DNA from: Thermoanaerobaculia bacterium
Lineage (GTDB): Bacteria > Acidobacteriota > Thermoanaerobaculia > Multivoradales > UBA5704
Direction: 5' to 3'
Length of the DNA stretch: 22,491 bases
NCBI GenBank assembly: GCA_025937035.1
Contig: JAICSG010000004.1
Span: 1 to 22,491, forward strand
The notes under the pieces were generated by a model. That model did no database searches. It was given only the letters and a program-made list of their open reading frames with translations, and was not told the origin of the DNA. Shown here piece by piece: positions 12,852 through 20,657 of the stretch. Position 1 is the first letter of the stretch; each line of letters starts with the position of its first letter. The position numbers and the translations under genes are program-made.

Positions 12852-15365
12852 CTACGGCGGTGGCGGCTCCGTGGCCGGCGTATCCGCCGGGCCGGGGGTC
12901 GGCGGCGGCTCGGGCTGGCCGGGCTGGTTGGCCTTGTTCGGCATGTTCTCCCCTTCCTTCGGGATGTAGAAGGCCTTCTGCTGGTACCAGGGGAGACTGG
13001 CGATCGTCGACCATTGCGAGCTGTACTGCCGGTTGGGCTCGGTGCCGGCCACGAACGCTTCCTTGATCACCCGGTCCCCCTTGTCCGAGAGGAGGCCCGA
13101 GTAGTACTCGACGTCCTTCAGCAGCACGCCCGGCGGCACCTGGAAGGAGTCCCCCTTCTTCAGCCAGCCGGTCGCCAGTCCGTCCTCGGCGATCGCCCGC
13201 CACATGGGGAGCGCGGCCACGGCGCCGCTCATGCCGGCGCCCAGCGAGCGCTTCACGTCGTAGCCGATCCAGGTGAGGATCGTGTAGTGGGGGGTGAAGC
13301 CCACGAACCAGGCGTCCGAATAGTCGTTCGTGGTGCCGGTCTTGCCCGCGATGTCGATCGGCAGGTCGTGGATGTCGTAGGCCGTGCCGTGATCGACCAC
13401 CCCCTCCATCATGTGGGTGAGCACGTAGGCGACGGGCGGGGTGAAGGAGATGTAGGTGGCCGGGAAGCGCTGGAACAGCACCTGACCGTCGGGGGTGGTG
13501 ATCTTGTCGATGTAATAGGGCTCGACGTGGGTCCCCTGATTGGCGATCGTCGCGTAGGAGGCGGCCACCTCCATGGGGATGAGGTCGGCCGCGCCGAGCG
13601 CGATGCTGGGCCAGGTGGGGAGGTTCGTCTGGATGCCGGCGCGGTGGGCGAAATCCACCACCCGCTTGCCGCCCACCAGCTCGAACAGCTTCACCGCCGG
13701 CACGTTGATCGACTGCTCCAGCGCCCGCCGCAGGGTCACGATCCCGTAATGCTTGTGGTAGTAGTTCTCGGGCCGGTAGCTCAGCTTGCCGTCGGCGCCG
13801 ATGAACGAGGTCGGCGCGTCGAGCAGGGTGTCCGCCGGGGTCCATCCGGCCTCGATGGCGGCGCCGTAGACGAACGGCTTGAACGACGACCCCACCTGGC
13901 GCCGCGCCTGGGTGATGCGGTTGAACTTGTTGCGGTCGAAGTCCCAGCCGCCGACCATGGCGCGCACGGCGCCGGTCTGGCTCTCCAGCACCAGGGCGGC
14001 GGCCTCCATCCGCGGCTCCTGCTCCAGCATCAGCCGGGGCTCCGCGTCGGCGGCGGGCGGCGGCGCCGGCGCCTGGCCGGCCTTGGCGGGCTTCGATGTC
14101 TGCTTCGGCTGGGGCACCTCGAAGCGGAACCAGGCGACCGAGCCGCGCTTCAGGAGCTCGCCCGGCTGCTTGCGGTTGGTCCAGGCGATCCCCTCGGGGC
14201 CGAGCGTGTAGGTCCCCTTGCCGATCTTCACGCTGGCGCTCTTGGGCCCCGACTCCAGCACGAGCCCCTGATACCAGCGGCCGGGCACCGGCTTGCCCTG
14301 ATCCCAGGTGGGGAGCTGCTGCGTCTCGACGTCCGCCTCCTTGATCTCGCCGATCGGGCCGCGCCAGCCGCGCCGGTGGTCGATCTTCAGAAGCCCCGAG
14401 CGGATGGCGTTCTCGGCCGCCTTCTGGATCTGCGGATCGAGCGTGGTCTGCACCTGCAGGCCCCCCTCGTAGAGCTTGGTGTCGCCGTAGCTCTGCTCCA
14501 GGCTCTTGCGCACCTCCTCGCTGTAGTAGGGGGCGAAGGTCTGCTCGCTCTGCTGCGGGACCACCAGGAGGGGCTGGGCCACCGCGCGGTCGTAGTCGGC
14601 CTGGGTGATGTAGCGCTCCTCCAGCATGCGGCGCAGCACGCGGTCGCGCTGCTTGCGCACGAGGTCGGGCGTGCGGTACGGGCTGTAGCGGCTGGGGGCG
14701 GGGATGATCCCCACCAGCATGGCCGCCTCGGGGAGGGTCAGCTTGGTGGCCGGCTTGCCGAAGTAGTAGCGCGAGGCGGACTCGACCCCATAGTTGCCGT
14801 GGCCGAGGTTCACCAGGTTCAGATAGAGGGTGAGGATCTGCTGCTTGGTGTGTTTCTTCTCCAACTCGACGGCGACGAACGCCTCCTCGACCTTGCGGCG
14901 CCAGGTGCGCTCGCGAGAGAGGAAGAGGGTGCGGGAGAGCTGCATGGTGATCGTCGAGGCCCCCTCCTTCACCCGGCCCGAGCGCAGGTCGGTGACCGCG
15001 GCGCGGGCGATGCCTAAGGCATCGATGCCCCCGTGCTGATAGAAGTTGGAGTCCTCGGAGGCGAGCAGCGCGGCCTCCAGGACCCTGGGGATCTCGCTCT
15101 GCTTGAGCATCACCCGGCGCTCGTGGGCGAAGGTGGTGTAGACGTTGCCGTTCTTGTCGTAAAGCTGGGTGACCAGGCTCGGCCGGTAGTCGCCGCCGAG
15201 CGCCTCCACCCGCGGCACGTGGATCGCCGCCGCCACCGCGACTCCGGTGACGGCGCCGACCAGCAGCGCCGCGAGAGCCGGCCAGATCCAGCGCAACAGG
15301 CGCCTGGGCTCGCGGGACGGGGAGACGACGGGGGGACGGCGCTCGGGAAGGGGCTCATACTCCAT
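12852..15365 (-). CDS. mrcA: Bifunctional penicillin-binding protein 1A (class A PBP)
   Basis: Polymerises and cross-links peptidoglycan at the outer face of the inner membrane. The 837-residue protein has a cytoplasmic tail, one membrane helix (about 27-49), a GT51 glycosyltransferase domain with catalytic Glu104 in EDSNFYQHGGID and GASTITMQLSR, and an inserted OB-like region (about 335-420). A Pro/Ala-rich linker follows, then the transpeptidase domain with all three active-site motifs: SSFK (493-496), SIN (552-554) and KTGT (675-678). A Pro-rich tail closes the protein. The ATG at 15365 lies 8 nt after a TATAAT with no ribosome-binding site, suggesting a leaderless mRNA. It is divergent from a small membrane-protein gene and convergent with the methyltransferase gene. 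Confidence 0.95.
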   Translation of the reverse strand: MEYEPLPERRPPVVSPSREPRRLLRWIWPALAALLVGAVTGVAVAAAIHVPRVEALGGDYRPSLVTQLYDKNGNVYTTFAHERRVMLKQSEIPRVLEAALLASEDSNFYQHGGIDALGIARAAVTDLRSGRVKEGASTITMQLSRTLFLSRERTWRRKVEEAFVAVELEKKHTKQQILTLYLNLVNLGHGNYGVESASRYYFGKPATKLTLPEAAMLVGIIPAPSRYSPYRTPDLVRKQRDRVLRRMLEERYITQADYDRAVAQPLLVVPQQSEQTFAPYYSEEVRKSLEQSYGDTKLYEGGLQVQTTLDPQIQKAAENAIRSGLLKIDHRRGWRGPIGEIKEADVETQQLPTWDQGKPVPGRWYQGLVLESGPKSASVKIGKGTYTLGPEGIAWTNRKQPGELLKRGSVAWFRFEVPQPKQTSKPAKAGQAPAPPPAADAEPRLMLEQEPRMEAAALVLESQTGAVRAMVGGWDFDRNKFNRITQARRQVGSSFKPFVYGAAIEAGWTPADTLLDAPTSFIGADGKLSYRPENYYHKHYGIVTLRRALEQSINVPAVKLFELVGGKRVVDFAHRAGIQTNLPTWPSIALGAADLIPMEVAASYATIANQGTHVEPYYIDKITTPDGQVLFQRFPATYISFTPPVAYVLTHMMEGVVDHGTAYDIHDLPIDIAGKTGTTNDYSDAWFVGFTPHYTILTWIGYDVKRSLGAGMSGAVAALPMWRAIAEDGLATGWLKKGDSFQVPPGVLLKDVEYYSGLLSDKGDRVIKEAFVAGTEPNRQYSSQWSTIASLPWYQQKAFYIPKEGENMPNKANQPGQPEPPPTPGPADTPATEPPPP

Positions 15366-15373
15366 AGGTGGAG

Positions 15374-15379
15374 ATTATA
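15374..15379 (-). promoter_or_regulatory. -10 element of the PBP1A gene (leaderless start?)
   Basis: A perfect TATAAT on the minus strand ends 8 nt before the ATG at 15365, so transcription would begin within 1-2 nt of the start codon. There is no TTGACA-like -35. The -35 position falls inside the inverted repeat at 15384-15407. Confidence 0.5.
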
Positions 15380-15383
15380 GGGC

Positions 15384-15407
15384 CGCCCGGGCATCCATGC
15401 CCGGGCG
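15384..15407. promoter_or_regulatory. Palindrome in the divergent promoter region, possible operator
   Basis: An 11-bp perfect inverted repeat (arm CGCCCGGGCAT) around a 2-bp centre lies between the PBP1A start and the small membrane-protein gene at 15455. It covers the expected -35 position of the PBP1A promoter. It could be a regulator-binding site or, on either transcript, a hairpin. Confidence 0.45.
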
Positions 15408-15454
15408 TGTGATAGAAAAAGGCCCTGGAGATCCACCCGGCCCCTGGAGACCTC

Positions 15455-15733
15455 ATGGAACCCCCGCGCGTCGAGCCCGCTCCACCCCCCACGTCCCCGT
15501 TCAATCCCCAGCCCCGTCCGGCGGCGGGCGGCTGTCCCAAGCCGCTGATCTTCGGCTGCCTCGGGCTGCTGGTGCTCGTGGGGATTGGATTCCTGGGCTT
15601 CTTCTTCTACGTGGGGACCCACGTCGGCCAGCTCCTCCAGTTCTCGCTGCGGCAGTCGGAGACGGCGGTCACCCAGCAACTGCCGCCGGACGTGACGCAG
15701 GAGGACCGCCAGCGGCTCCATCAGGCCTTCTAG
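15455..15733 (+). CDS. Small single-pass membrane protein, cut short by an in-frame TAG
   Basis: The open frame gives 92 residues: a Pro-rich cytoplasmic stretch (1 to about 27), one strong membrane helix (about 30-53, LIFGCLGLLVLVGIGFLGFF), then a soluble segment ending DRQRLHQAF. GGAG stands before the ATG at a good distance. The TAG at 15731-15733 looks secondary, because the same frame continues for 63 coding-like codons to a second TAG at 15923-15925. The 64th-residue region onward is probably an extracytoplasmic helical domain split by the stop. TAG is an ordinary stop elsewhere here. Function is unknown; its position divergent from PBP1A may hint at an envelope role. Confidence 0.6.
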   Translation: MEPPRVEPAPPPTSPFNPQPRPAAGGCPKPLIFGCLGLLVLVGIGFLGFFFYVGTHVGQLLQFSLRQSETAVTQQLPPDVTQEDRQRLHQAF

Positions 15734-15925
15734 GCGGCCCGCGACCGCGCCAGCCACTCCGCCCGGGCGCAGGACATCGCCGAGTCCAGCCAACAGCTCC
15801 AATTCAAGATGCTGCACGTCGTCCGCCGGGGGCAGGAGGGCAAGCTCACCCGCGCCGACGTCCAGGACCTCACCCAGACCCTGGAAGAGTTCGCGCGGAC
15901 GGGGAGGGCTCCGGACGCTCGATAG
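15734..15925 (+). pseudogene. In-frame continuation of the 15455 gene beyond the TAG
   Basis: Directly after the TAG the same frame reads 63 codons (AARDRASHSARAQDIAES..., then LTRADVQDLTQTLEEFA) to a TAG at 15923. The stretch is helical, charged, lacks stops and has the G/C-rich third positions of real genes here. One base change (TAG to GAG, CAG or AAG) would join the halves into a protein of 156 residues. It is therefore a recent nonsense mutation, a sequencing error or a readthrough site. The last 56 bp overlap the convergent gene at 15870. Confidence 0.55.
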
Positions 15926-17285
15926 GCCCGGCCTCGATCTGGTTTCCGCCGGGCGGCGGGTACATCGCCGGCGGGCGGTCGAGGTCGACCCGCGCGACGT
16001 CGGTCCAGGGCACGTACTCGGCGGGCTGGCGGCCGCCGGCGAAGACCAGCACGCCGGCATTCCCCTTGCCGAGATCGCCGGAGCGCTCGAGCCGCAGCTC
16101 CTCGCCGCTCTGGAGGGTCACCCGGGCGCGCTCTTCCCGGCCGGGGAGCACGATCGAGGCGATCAGGCCGAAGGGGAGGGTGTAGTCCACGCCCTGGGCT
16201 GGGGCGTCGAGCGTATCGGTGGACTCGCTCTCATCGAGGTCGTAGACCAGCCGGCCGGCCAGGCGGCGGCCGGCGCGGGTGGTGACGCTGCCCGCGAGCG
16301 GGCGCCCCGGGGGGAAGTCGCCGTAGGCCGGACCGGTATCTCCGGGGGGGCCGGGGCTGAAGTCCACGCGCTCGAAGGCGTCCCAGGAGACCAGCACCCG
16401 GCCGTAGCGCCGGTCGTCGACATAGATCCCGCGGTTGTCGTGGCCGACCTCGCGGGAGCCGGAGAGGACGATCTGGCGGCCGTCGAGCAGCGTCACCAGG
16501 GCGCTGTCGCGCGAGCGGCGCGCGATGGAGTGGATGGTGTCGAAACGAAGGCTGAGCTTACCTTTGGAGGTATGACCGTCGAGCGTGTCGGGACCGACGC
16601 ACTCCTGCCGGTCCCACTGGACGAAGCCGGTGAAATCGCCTTGCCGCGTGCGCACCGTGCCGTGCAGCCGGGAGGGGACGGCGCTGAGCGGAGGGGTGGG
16701 GAGGAGCTCGATGGTGCGGATGCGCAGACTGTCGAGGTCGACGACGCCCCGCTTGCCGTCCCATACCCGCACGCCGTCGTCGAAGTCGCTGGCGTCGAAG
16801 CGGTTGAGGTCGAATACGGTGCCGCTCTTGAGCGTCACCCGCACGTCGCGGCCGCGCGCCTCGATGCGCGCGATGTCGCCGAAGCGCGCCATGAAAGGCC
16901 GGCTGAGGTCGATCGGGCGCTCCCGGTGGGCGATCTCGACCCCGAGGATCTCGATCGGGCGGCGCTCTCTGGGCAGCCGCCCGGGCGGCACGTGCGCGGC
17001 CCAGGGGTTCCTGGGCTTGAAGCCGTTGAAGTAGTCCCCCCAGAACGCCTCCTGATCGCCCCCCCAGCGCAGACGCCCCTCGTAGATGGCGCCGTCGACG
17101 GTGGTGATCCGGCCGTAGAGGCAGCCCGGGTGAGTCTCCGGCGCCGGCGCGGTCGAGGGTGGGACCGCGGGCGAGGTCGCCGCGGCGGGGTGGACGTCTC
17201 TCTCGCGGGCCCGGTGGCGGACGGCGAGGGCGAGGAGGACGAGCACGATGGCTAGCGCTCCGTTGGCGATCAGGGTTCTCTTCAT
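15870..17285 (-). CDS. Exported or membrane-anchored protein with three beta-rich repeats
   Basis: Function not recognised. The start is set at the ATG at 17285 (MKRTLIANGALAIVLV), which has GGAGAG upstream and begins an uncleaved-looking signal or anchor helix; an upstream in-frame ATG at 17345 is less likely. After a Pro/Ala-rich spacer (about 33-53) come three related units, about 57-196, 207-310 and 330-437. Each runs: G-x-V-x-T-x-x-G, a W or Y strand, DTLD, a strand ending in an Ile-rich step, VTL-x-(S/D)G, then a V-x-V-x-W-(T/D) strand and RVD. These look like tandem small beta-barrels. The C-terminal tail overlaps by 56 bp the continuation of the small gene on the other strand. No catalytic motif is visible. 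Confidence 0.75.
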   Translation of the reverse strand: MKRTLIANGALAIVLVLLALAVRHRARERDVHPAAATSPAVPPSTAPAPETHPGCLYGRITTVDGAIYEGRLRWGGDQEAFWGDYFNGFKPRNPWAAHVPPGRLPRERRPIEILGVEIAHRERPIDLSRPFMARFGDIARIEARGRDVRVTLKSGTVFDLNRFDASDFDDGVRVWDGKRGVVDLDSLRIRTIELLPTPPLSAVPSRLHGTVRTRQGDFTGFVQWDRQECVGPDTLDGHTSKGKLSLRFDTIHSIARRSRDSALVTLLDGRQIVLSGSREVGHDNRGIYVDDRRYGRVLVSWDAFERVDFSPGPPGDTGPAYGDFPPGRPLAGSVTTRAGRRLAGRLVYDLDESESTDTLDAPAQGVDYTLPFGLIASIVLPGREERARVTLQSGEELRLERSGDLGKGNAGVLVFAGGRQPAEYVPWTDVARVDLDRPPAMYPPPGGNQIEAGPIERPEPSPSARTLPGSG

Positions 17286-17377
17286 GGCCGGCTCTCCACC
17301 GAAGGCACGAGTCTCATGCCGCGTTGCGGCCTGCCTTCGCTGCATCCCAATATACTCATGGCGTTAGCTGCAAAAGA

Positions 17378-17406
17378 ATGACGCCCGTCCATCTCCCGGG
17401 TATCAT
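17378..17406 (+). promoter_or_regulatory. Promoter of the 17413 gene (leaderless start?)
   Basis: ATGACG (17378-17383, four of six -35 bases) and TATCAT (17401-17406) are 17 nt apart. The -10 ends 6 nt before the ATG at 17413 and no Shine-Dalgarno sequence is present, so the transcript would start at or next to the start codon. Confidence 0.4.
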
Positions 17407-17412
17407 AACTTT

Positions 17413-18567
17413 ATGAACAGGACTGGTTTCATGCTCTTCCTGCTCCTCGGCTCGGCAGGGCTCGGCGCGGCAGGCCACCCCGCCCGCGCGGCTCAACTGG
17501 TGGCGATCGACCCCGAGGATTACCTTTACACCGACGTCTTCCCCAATCCTCCCGCGGTGGCCGCCCAGCCCGGCGGTCCCTATGTCATCGCCTGGGACGA
17601 CGACACGTTTGCACCCCAAGACGGATCTTTCTCCTACCGCTACACCACCACCGACGAAAACACCGTGGACGGGGTTTACAACTCAATTTACAGCCCGACC
17701 GGTGTGCCTTCCGTGGACGCCGTCACGGCGGGACGGCAGGGCTTCGACGTGCTCTGGCATACCGTGTCCTACGAGGACGAGCCGACGCTCTTCTACCGGG
17801 CCCATCTCGATCCGCGGGGCATGCCAGAAGGCCAGCCGGTCCGCCTGGGCGGAGCCGGCACCCAATGGGTCTGGCAGGTCCGGGGCAACGGATACATGGC
17901 CGGCTGGTCGCTGCCAGGCAAGCATGGCATCGTGGCCCGGCGCCTCACGACCTCAGGCCGGCGGACGGGGCCGCAGCTGAGCCTCAACAGCCGCCCGATC
18001 GATAGCCCGATGGCGGTGTCCGTCGTGGGCCTCGCCGACGCGAGCTTCGTCGCGGTCTGGCTCGGGACCCAGCCGGGGAGCCCCGGGACCGCGGTCCTGC
18101 GCGCCCGGCGGTTCTCTCCTTCCGGCAAGCCTCTGGGGCCCGATTTCGACGTCAATACGATCCCCCTGGGTGAGCTCGACCCGTCCTCCGACTTCGGCCC
18201 CGGGCTCAAGGTCGCCGCCGCTCCCGGCGGAGGATTCGTCGTTGCCTGGTCCTTCTCTCAAGGATATCTGCGCTGGTTCAATGCGTCGGGCACCCCGCTG
18301 GGCCCCGAGCTCAAGTCCGAGTTTCCCGAGTCGCTGGCGTTCGACGATACAGGGGATCTGGTGCTGTTCGACACCTATCAGGTCCATCTCTACGATCCGC
18401 AGGGAAAGCCTCTGGGGCCGCCGGTGGACGTGAATGCCGACGACATGGAAGAGCCCTGGGGAGGCGATGTGGCCTGGACGGGAGACTCGTGGCTCGTCAC
18501 CTGGGTGGCCGCCATTCCACCCTATGACCAGAGCGCCATCTTCGTGCGGCGGTTCGCGAAAAGGTGA
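17413..18567 (+). CDS. Secreted beta-propeller-like protein of unknown function
   Basis: A 384-residue protein with a clear Sec signal peptide (MNRTGFMLFLLLGSAGLG..., cleavage probably after ARA at 26). The mature part repeats a pattern of about 45-60 residues: a strand with FVVAW, FDVLW or WLVTW, then a turn and an R-x-F/L-x-x-x-G-x-P-L-G-x-x strand (for example RRFSPSGKPLGPDFDVN, LRWFNASGTPLGPEL, VHLYDPQGKPLGPPVDVN). Such repeats occur in predicted beta-propeller secreted proteins of soil and sediment bacteria. No catalytic residues or sorting tag are visible. It is divergent from the triple-repeat gene and convergent with the HTTM-like gene, 43 bp away. Confidence 0.78.
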   Translation: MNRTGFMLFLLLGSAGLGAAGHPARAAQLVAIDPEDYLYTDVFPNPPAVAAQPGGPYVIAWDDDTFAPQDGSFSYRYTTTDENTVDGVYNSIYSPTGVPSVDAVTAGRQGFDVLWHTVSYEDEPTLFYRAHLDPRGMPEGQPVRLGGAGTQWVWQVRGNGYMAGWSLPGKHGIVARRLTTSGRRTGPQLSLNSRPIDSPMAVSVVGLADASFVAVWLGTQPGSPGTAVLRARRFSPSGKPLGPDFDVNTIPLGELDPSSDFGPGLKVAAAPGGGFVVAWSFSQGYLRWFNASGTPLGPELKSEFPESLAFDDTGDLVLFDTYQVHLYDPQGKPLGPPVDVNADDMEEPWGGDVAWTGDSWLVTWVAAIPPYDQSAIFVRRFAKR

Positions 18568-18610
18568 GCGCCTGTTCTGTTTCGGCAGCACCTCGGGCTG
18601 GCCCGCCTGC

Positions 18611-19765
18611 CTACTCCTTGGCGCACTCGTAGGCCGTGCGCGCGCGGTGCCCGTCGAGCCAGTCGGGGCGGCCGAGGAGGAGTAGCGTGCCGCCCGGTGC
18701 GGGCAGGTAGGCCCGGCAGGCTCGCAGGGCCACCAGCCTGAGGGCTCGCTCCGCCGGATAGGCCGGCACGTTCAGCTCATCGTACGACCACCGGTTGAGA
18801 TCGATGAACGCTGGCGCCGTTTGCTGCCACGTGTTGCTGCGAATGACCTTGGGCAGTGCCGCGATGCTGGCCTGCGAAATGACGATCACCGCCTGCATGG
18901 TGTTGCCGGAGTACAGGGCCGCTGAGAGATAGCTGTCCCAGAAACCCCAGAAGCTCAGCGCCGGCATCACCCAGGCGAGGGCGAGCACGACCCATTCCCG
19001 CGGTCTGGGCCGCTTGCGGGATGCCTTGGGGATGGGTAGGTCTTCCCCGGCAAACAGAACGATCACGCTGGCCGCCATCGCAACGTTCCAGACCCACACC
19101 ACCGAGTTTTCACCGCTCGCCAGAAGGATGGCGACATTCGTTCCATGCAATAGCACGGCTCCGGCGATTCCGACGCGGCGGAGGCGCCGGCTGGCGAGGG
19201 TGAGGGCGATCCCGAGCTCGGCGGCCGGCGGTGCCCAGCCCAGGCTTTGCAGCCAGAGCGCATGCCGCGCCGCGATGCCGCCAATGAAGTCCGGCCAGGT
19301 GCGGGTGACAAACGAGACGTTCATTTTTTGCACCGCGCCCCAGAAGTAGAGCGCGACGAGCAGCGATCGACAGATCCTCAGGACGGCGTGTTGATCATCA
19401 GCCGGCGAGGCGGTGGACCCGAGCACGGCCAGCAACAGCGCATCCTCGTAGACCCAGGGCTGAAGCCGGGATTGATCGCTCGCGACCAGCAGGGCGAGGG
19501 CGATCAGCGCGACTCCGATCGCCGCGCGAGAGCGCGATCGCTCCGTTAATCCCAGCGCAAGACCCGTGACCACCAGCAAGAGCAACGCGACCTCTGCCGC
19601 GAGGGGTATTTCGGCCAACGGGACAATGGGCGCGCGCGGATAGAGGCGATCGACCGCTACCCACAGCCGCGGTGACATCGCGATTCCAGCCAGCAAGCCC
19701 ACACTGGTGATTCGCAGCATCCAGCGCAGACGCAGGCGTGGCTGCTGTGGCGCGCGGGTTGGCAT
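18611..19765 (-). CDS. HTTM/DoxX-like polytopic membrane protein
   Basis: A 384-residue protein with about eight hydrophobic segments. The stretch LVALYFWGAVQKMNVSF, the later AELGIALTLASRRLRRVG segment, the histidine in VLLHGTNVA and VVWVWNVAMA resemble HTTM (vitamin-K-carboxylase-like) bacterial membrane proteins. The soluble C-terminal part (about 290-384) contains YDELNVPAYPAERALRLVALRAC. The start is taken at the ATG at 19765; a longer open frame upstream is the shadow of the beta-helix gene. There is no good ribosome-binding site. It lies 61 bp after the beta-helix gene on the same strand. Codon use looks less G/C-biased than in the housekeeping block, so transfer is possible. Activity is unknown. 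Confidence 0.68.
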   Translation of the reverse strand: MPTRAPQQPRLRLRWMLRITSVGLLAGIAMSPRLWVAVDRLYPRAPIVPLAEIPLAAEVALLLLVVTGLALGLTERSRSRAAIGVALIALALLVASDQSRLQPWVYEDALLLAVLGSTASPADDQHAVLRICRSLLVALYFWGAVQKMNVSFVTRTWPDFIGGIAARHALWLQSLGWAPPAAELGIALTLASRRLRRVGIAGAVLLHGTNVAILLASGENSVVWVWNVAMAASVIVLFAGEDLPIPKASRKRPRPREWVVLALAWVMPALSFWGFWDSYLSAALYSGNTMQAVIVISQASIAALPKVIRSNTWQQTAPAFIDLNRWSYDELNVPAYPAERALRLVALRACRAYLPAPGGTLLLLGRPDWLDGHRARTAYECAKE

Positions 19766-19826
19766 TGAAGGAGTAGGCGCGGGGGGCCGGGAGAACGTTA
19801 CAGAAGGATCATCCCGGCAAGAAGCA

Positions 19827-20657
19827 TTACCCGAAGTCAATATCCGTTGGATGGTTCTGGCGCACGATGGTATTGCGATGGATGTGCACGCGGGCGGGAT
19901 CGCCCTGGACGAAGATTCCACCGCCGTGTGCCCGCGGGCTGCCATTGCCTGTGATGACACTGCCTCCGAGCTGGCAGTCGAGAGGTGCGTTGAAGTAAAG
20001 GCCCGCGCCCTCGCACGACGCTCCGTGCAGAGCGTTGTCGGTAACGCGGCTGCGCCACAGGCGCAGCGTGCTTCGCTCGCACCAGACCCCGCCTCCGCGG
20101 GCGCTCCCCTCCGCATACACCTCGTTCGCCTGAATCGTGCTGCCCGCGATCTCGACCTGGCAATCCTGGAAGAAGAGCCCACCTCCGCCAGCGGCCGCCG
20201 GCAGAGGGCCACGATCGATGACGTTCCCGGTGACGGTTGACTTCTGGATTCGGACCCTGGAGCCTCGGCAAAGCAAGCCGGCACCGTAAGGCTCGTCAGC
20301 CCCCTCGCCGGCGTAGCTCCCGGCGACGACGCACTCCTGCAAGCTGATCGATGAGCTCACGGCCCAGAGGCCGCGGCTGCGAGCCTTGGAACGCATTTCA
20401 ATGCCGCTCAGATGAAGCGTCGAACGCTCCACACTGAGCACCGCCAACCCGCCATCACCGCTGAGGGTGACGCCCCGCCTGGACAACCGGGCGCTCTGAA
20501 TCACGACATAGGGCTTGTCGATGACGCGCAGGGATTCGGCGTACCTTCCAGGCGCGACCACGATCGTCGTGGGACCGCTGGCCGCGTCGAGAGCCGCTTG
20601 AATCGTAGAGAGCTGCTGCGGGACGAAGAGGATCTCGTGCGCGGCGGTCTCTCTCAC
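19827..20657 (-). CDS. Right-handed parallel beta-helix (pectin-lyase-fold) protein
   Basis: A 276-residue protein. The N-terminus STIQAALDAASGPTTIVVAPGRYAE is the typical opening of NosD-like or pectin-lyase-fold beta-helices. Repeated coils follow with the pattern G-x-x-x-x-x-S-x-(V/I)-x-x-N (STVTGNVI, STIQANEV, SRVTDNAL, SVITGNGS, NTIVRQN) and GGG turns. No signal peptide is visible, which is unusual because most such proteins are exported. The start is the GTG at 20657, overlapping the Uma2 stop codon in GTGA (20654-20657), so translation is probably coupled to that gene. No polysaccharide-lyase active site is recognised. Confidence 0.8.
   Translation of the reverse strand: MRETAAHEILFVPQQLSTIQAALDAASGPTTIVVAPGRYAESLRVIDKPYVVIQSARLSRRGVTLSGDGGLAVLSVERSTLHLSGIEMRSKARSRGLWAVSSSISLQECVVAGSYAGEGADEPYGAGLLCRGSRVRIQKSTVTGNVIDRGPLPAAAGGGGLFFQDCQVEIAGSTIQANEVYAEGSARGGGVWCERSTLRLWRSRVTDNALHGASCEGAGLYFNAPLDCQLGGSVITGNGSPRAHGGGIFVQGDPARVHIHRNTIVRQNHPTDIDFG

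Noticed and set aside
13014..15017. A 667-codon frame opposite the PBP1A gene
   Set aside because: PBP1A shows all catalytic motifs; the opposite frame has no recognisable domain.
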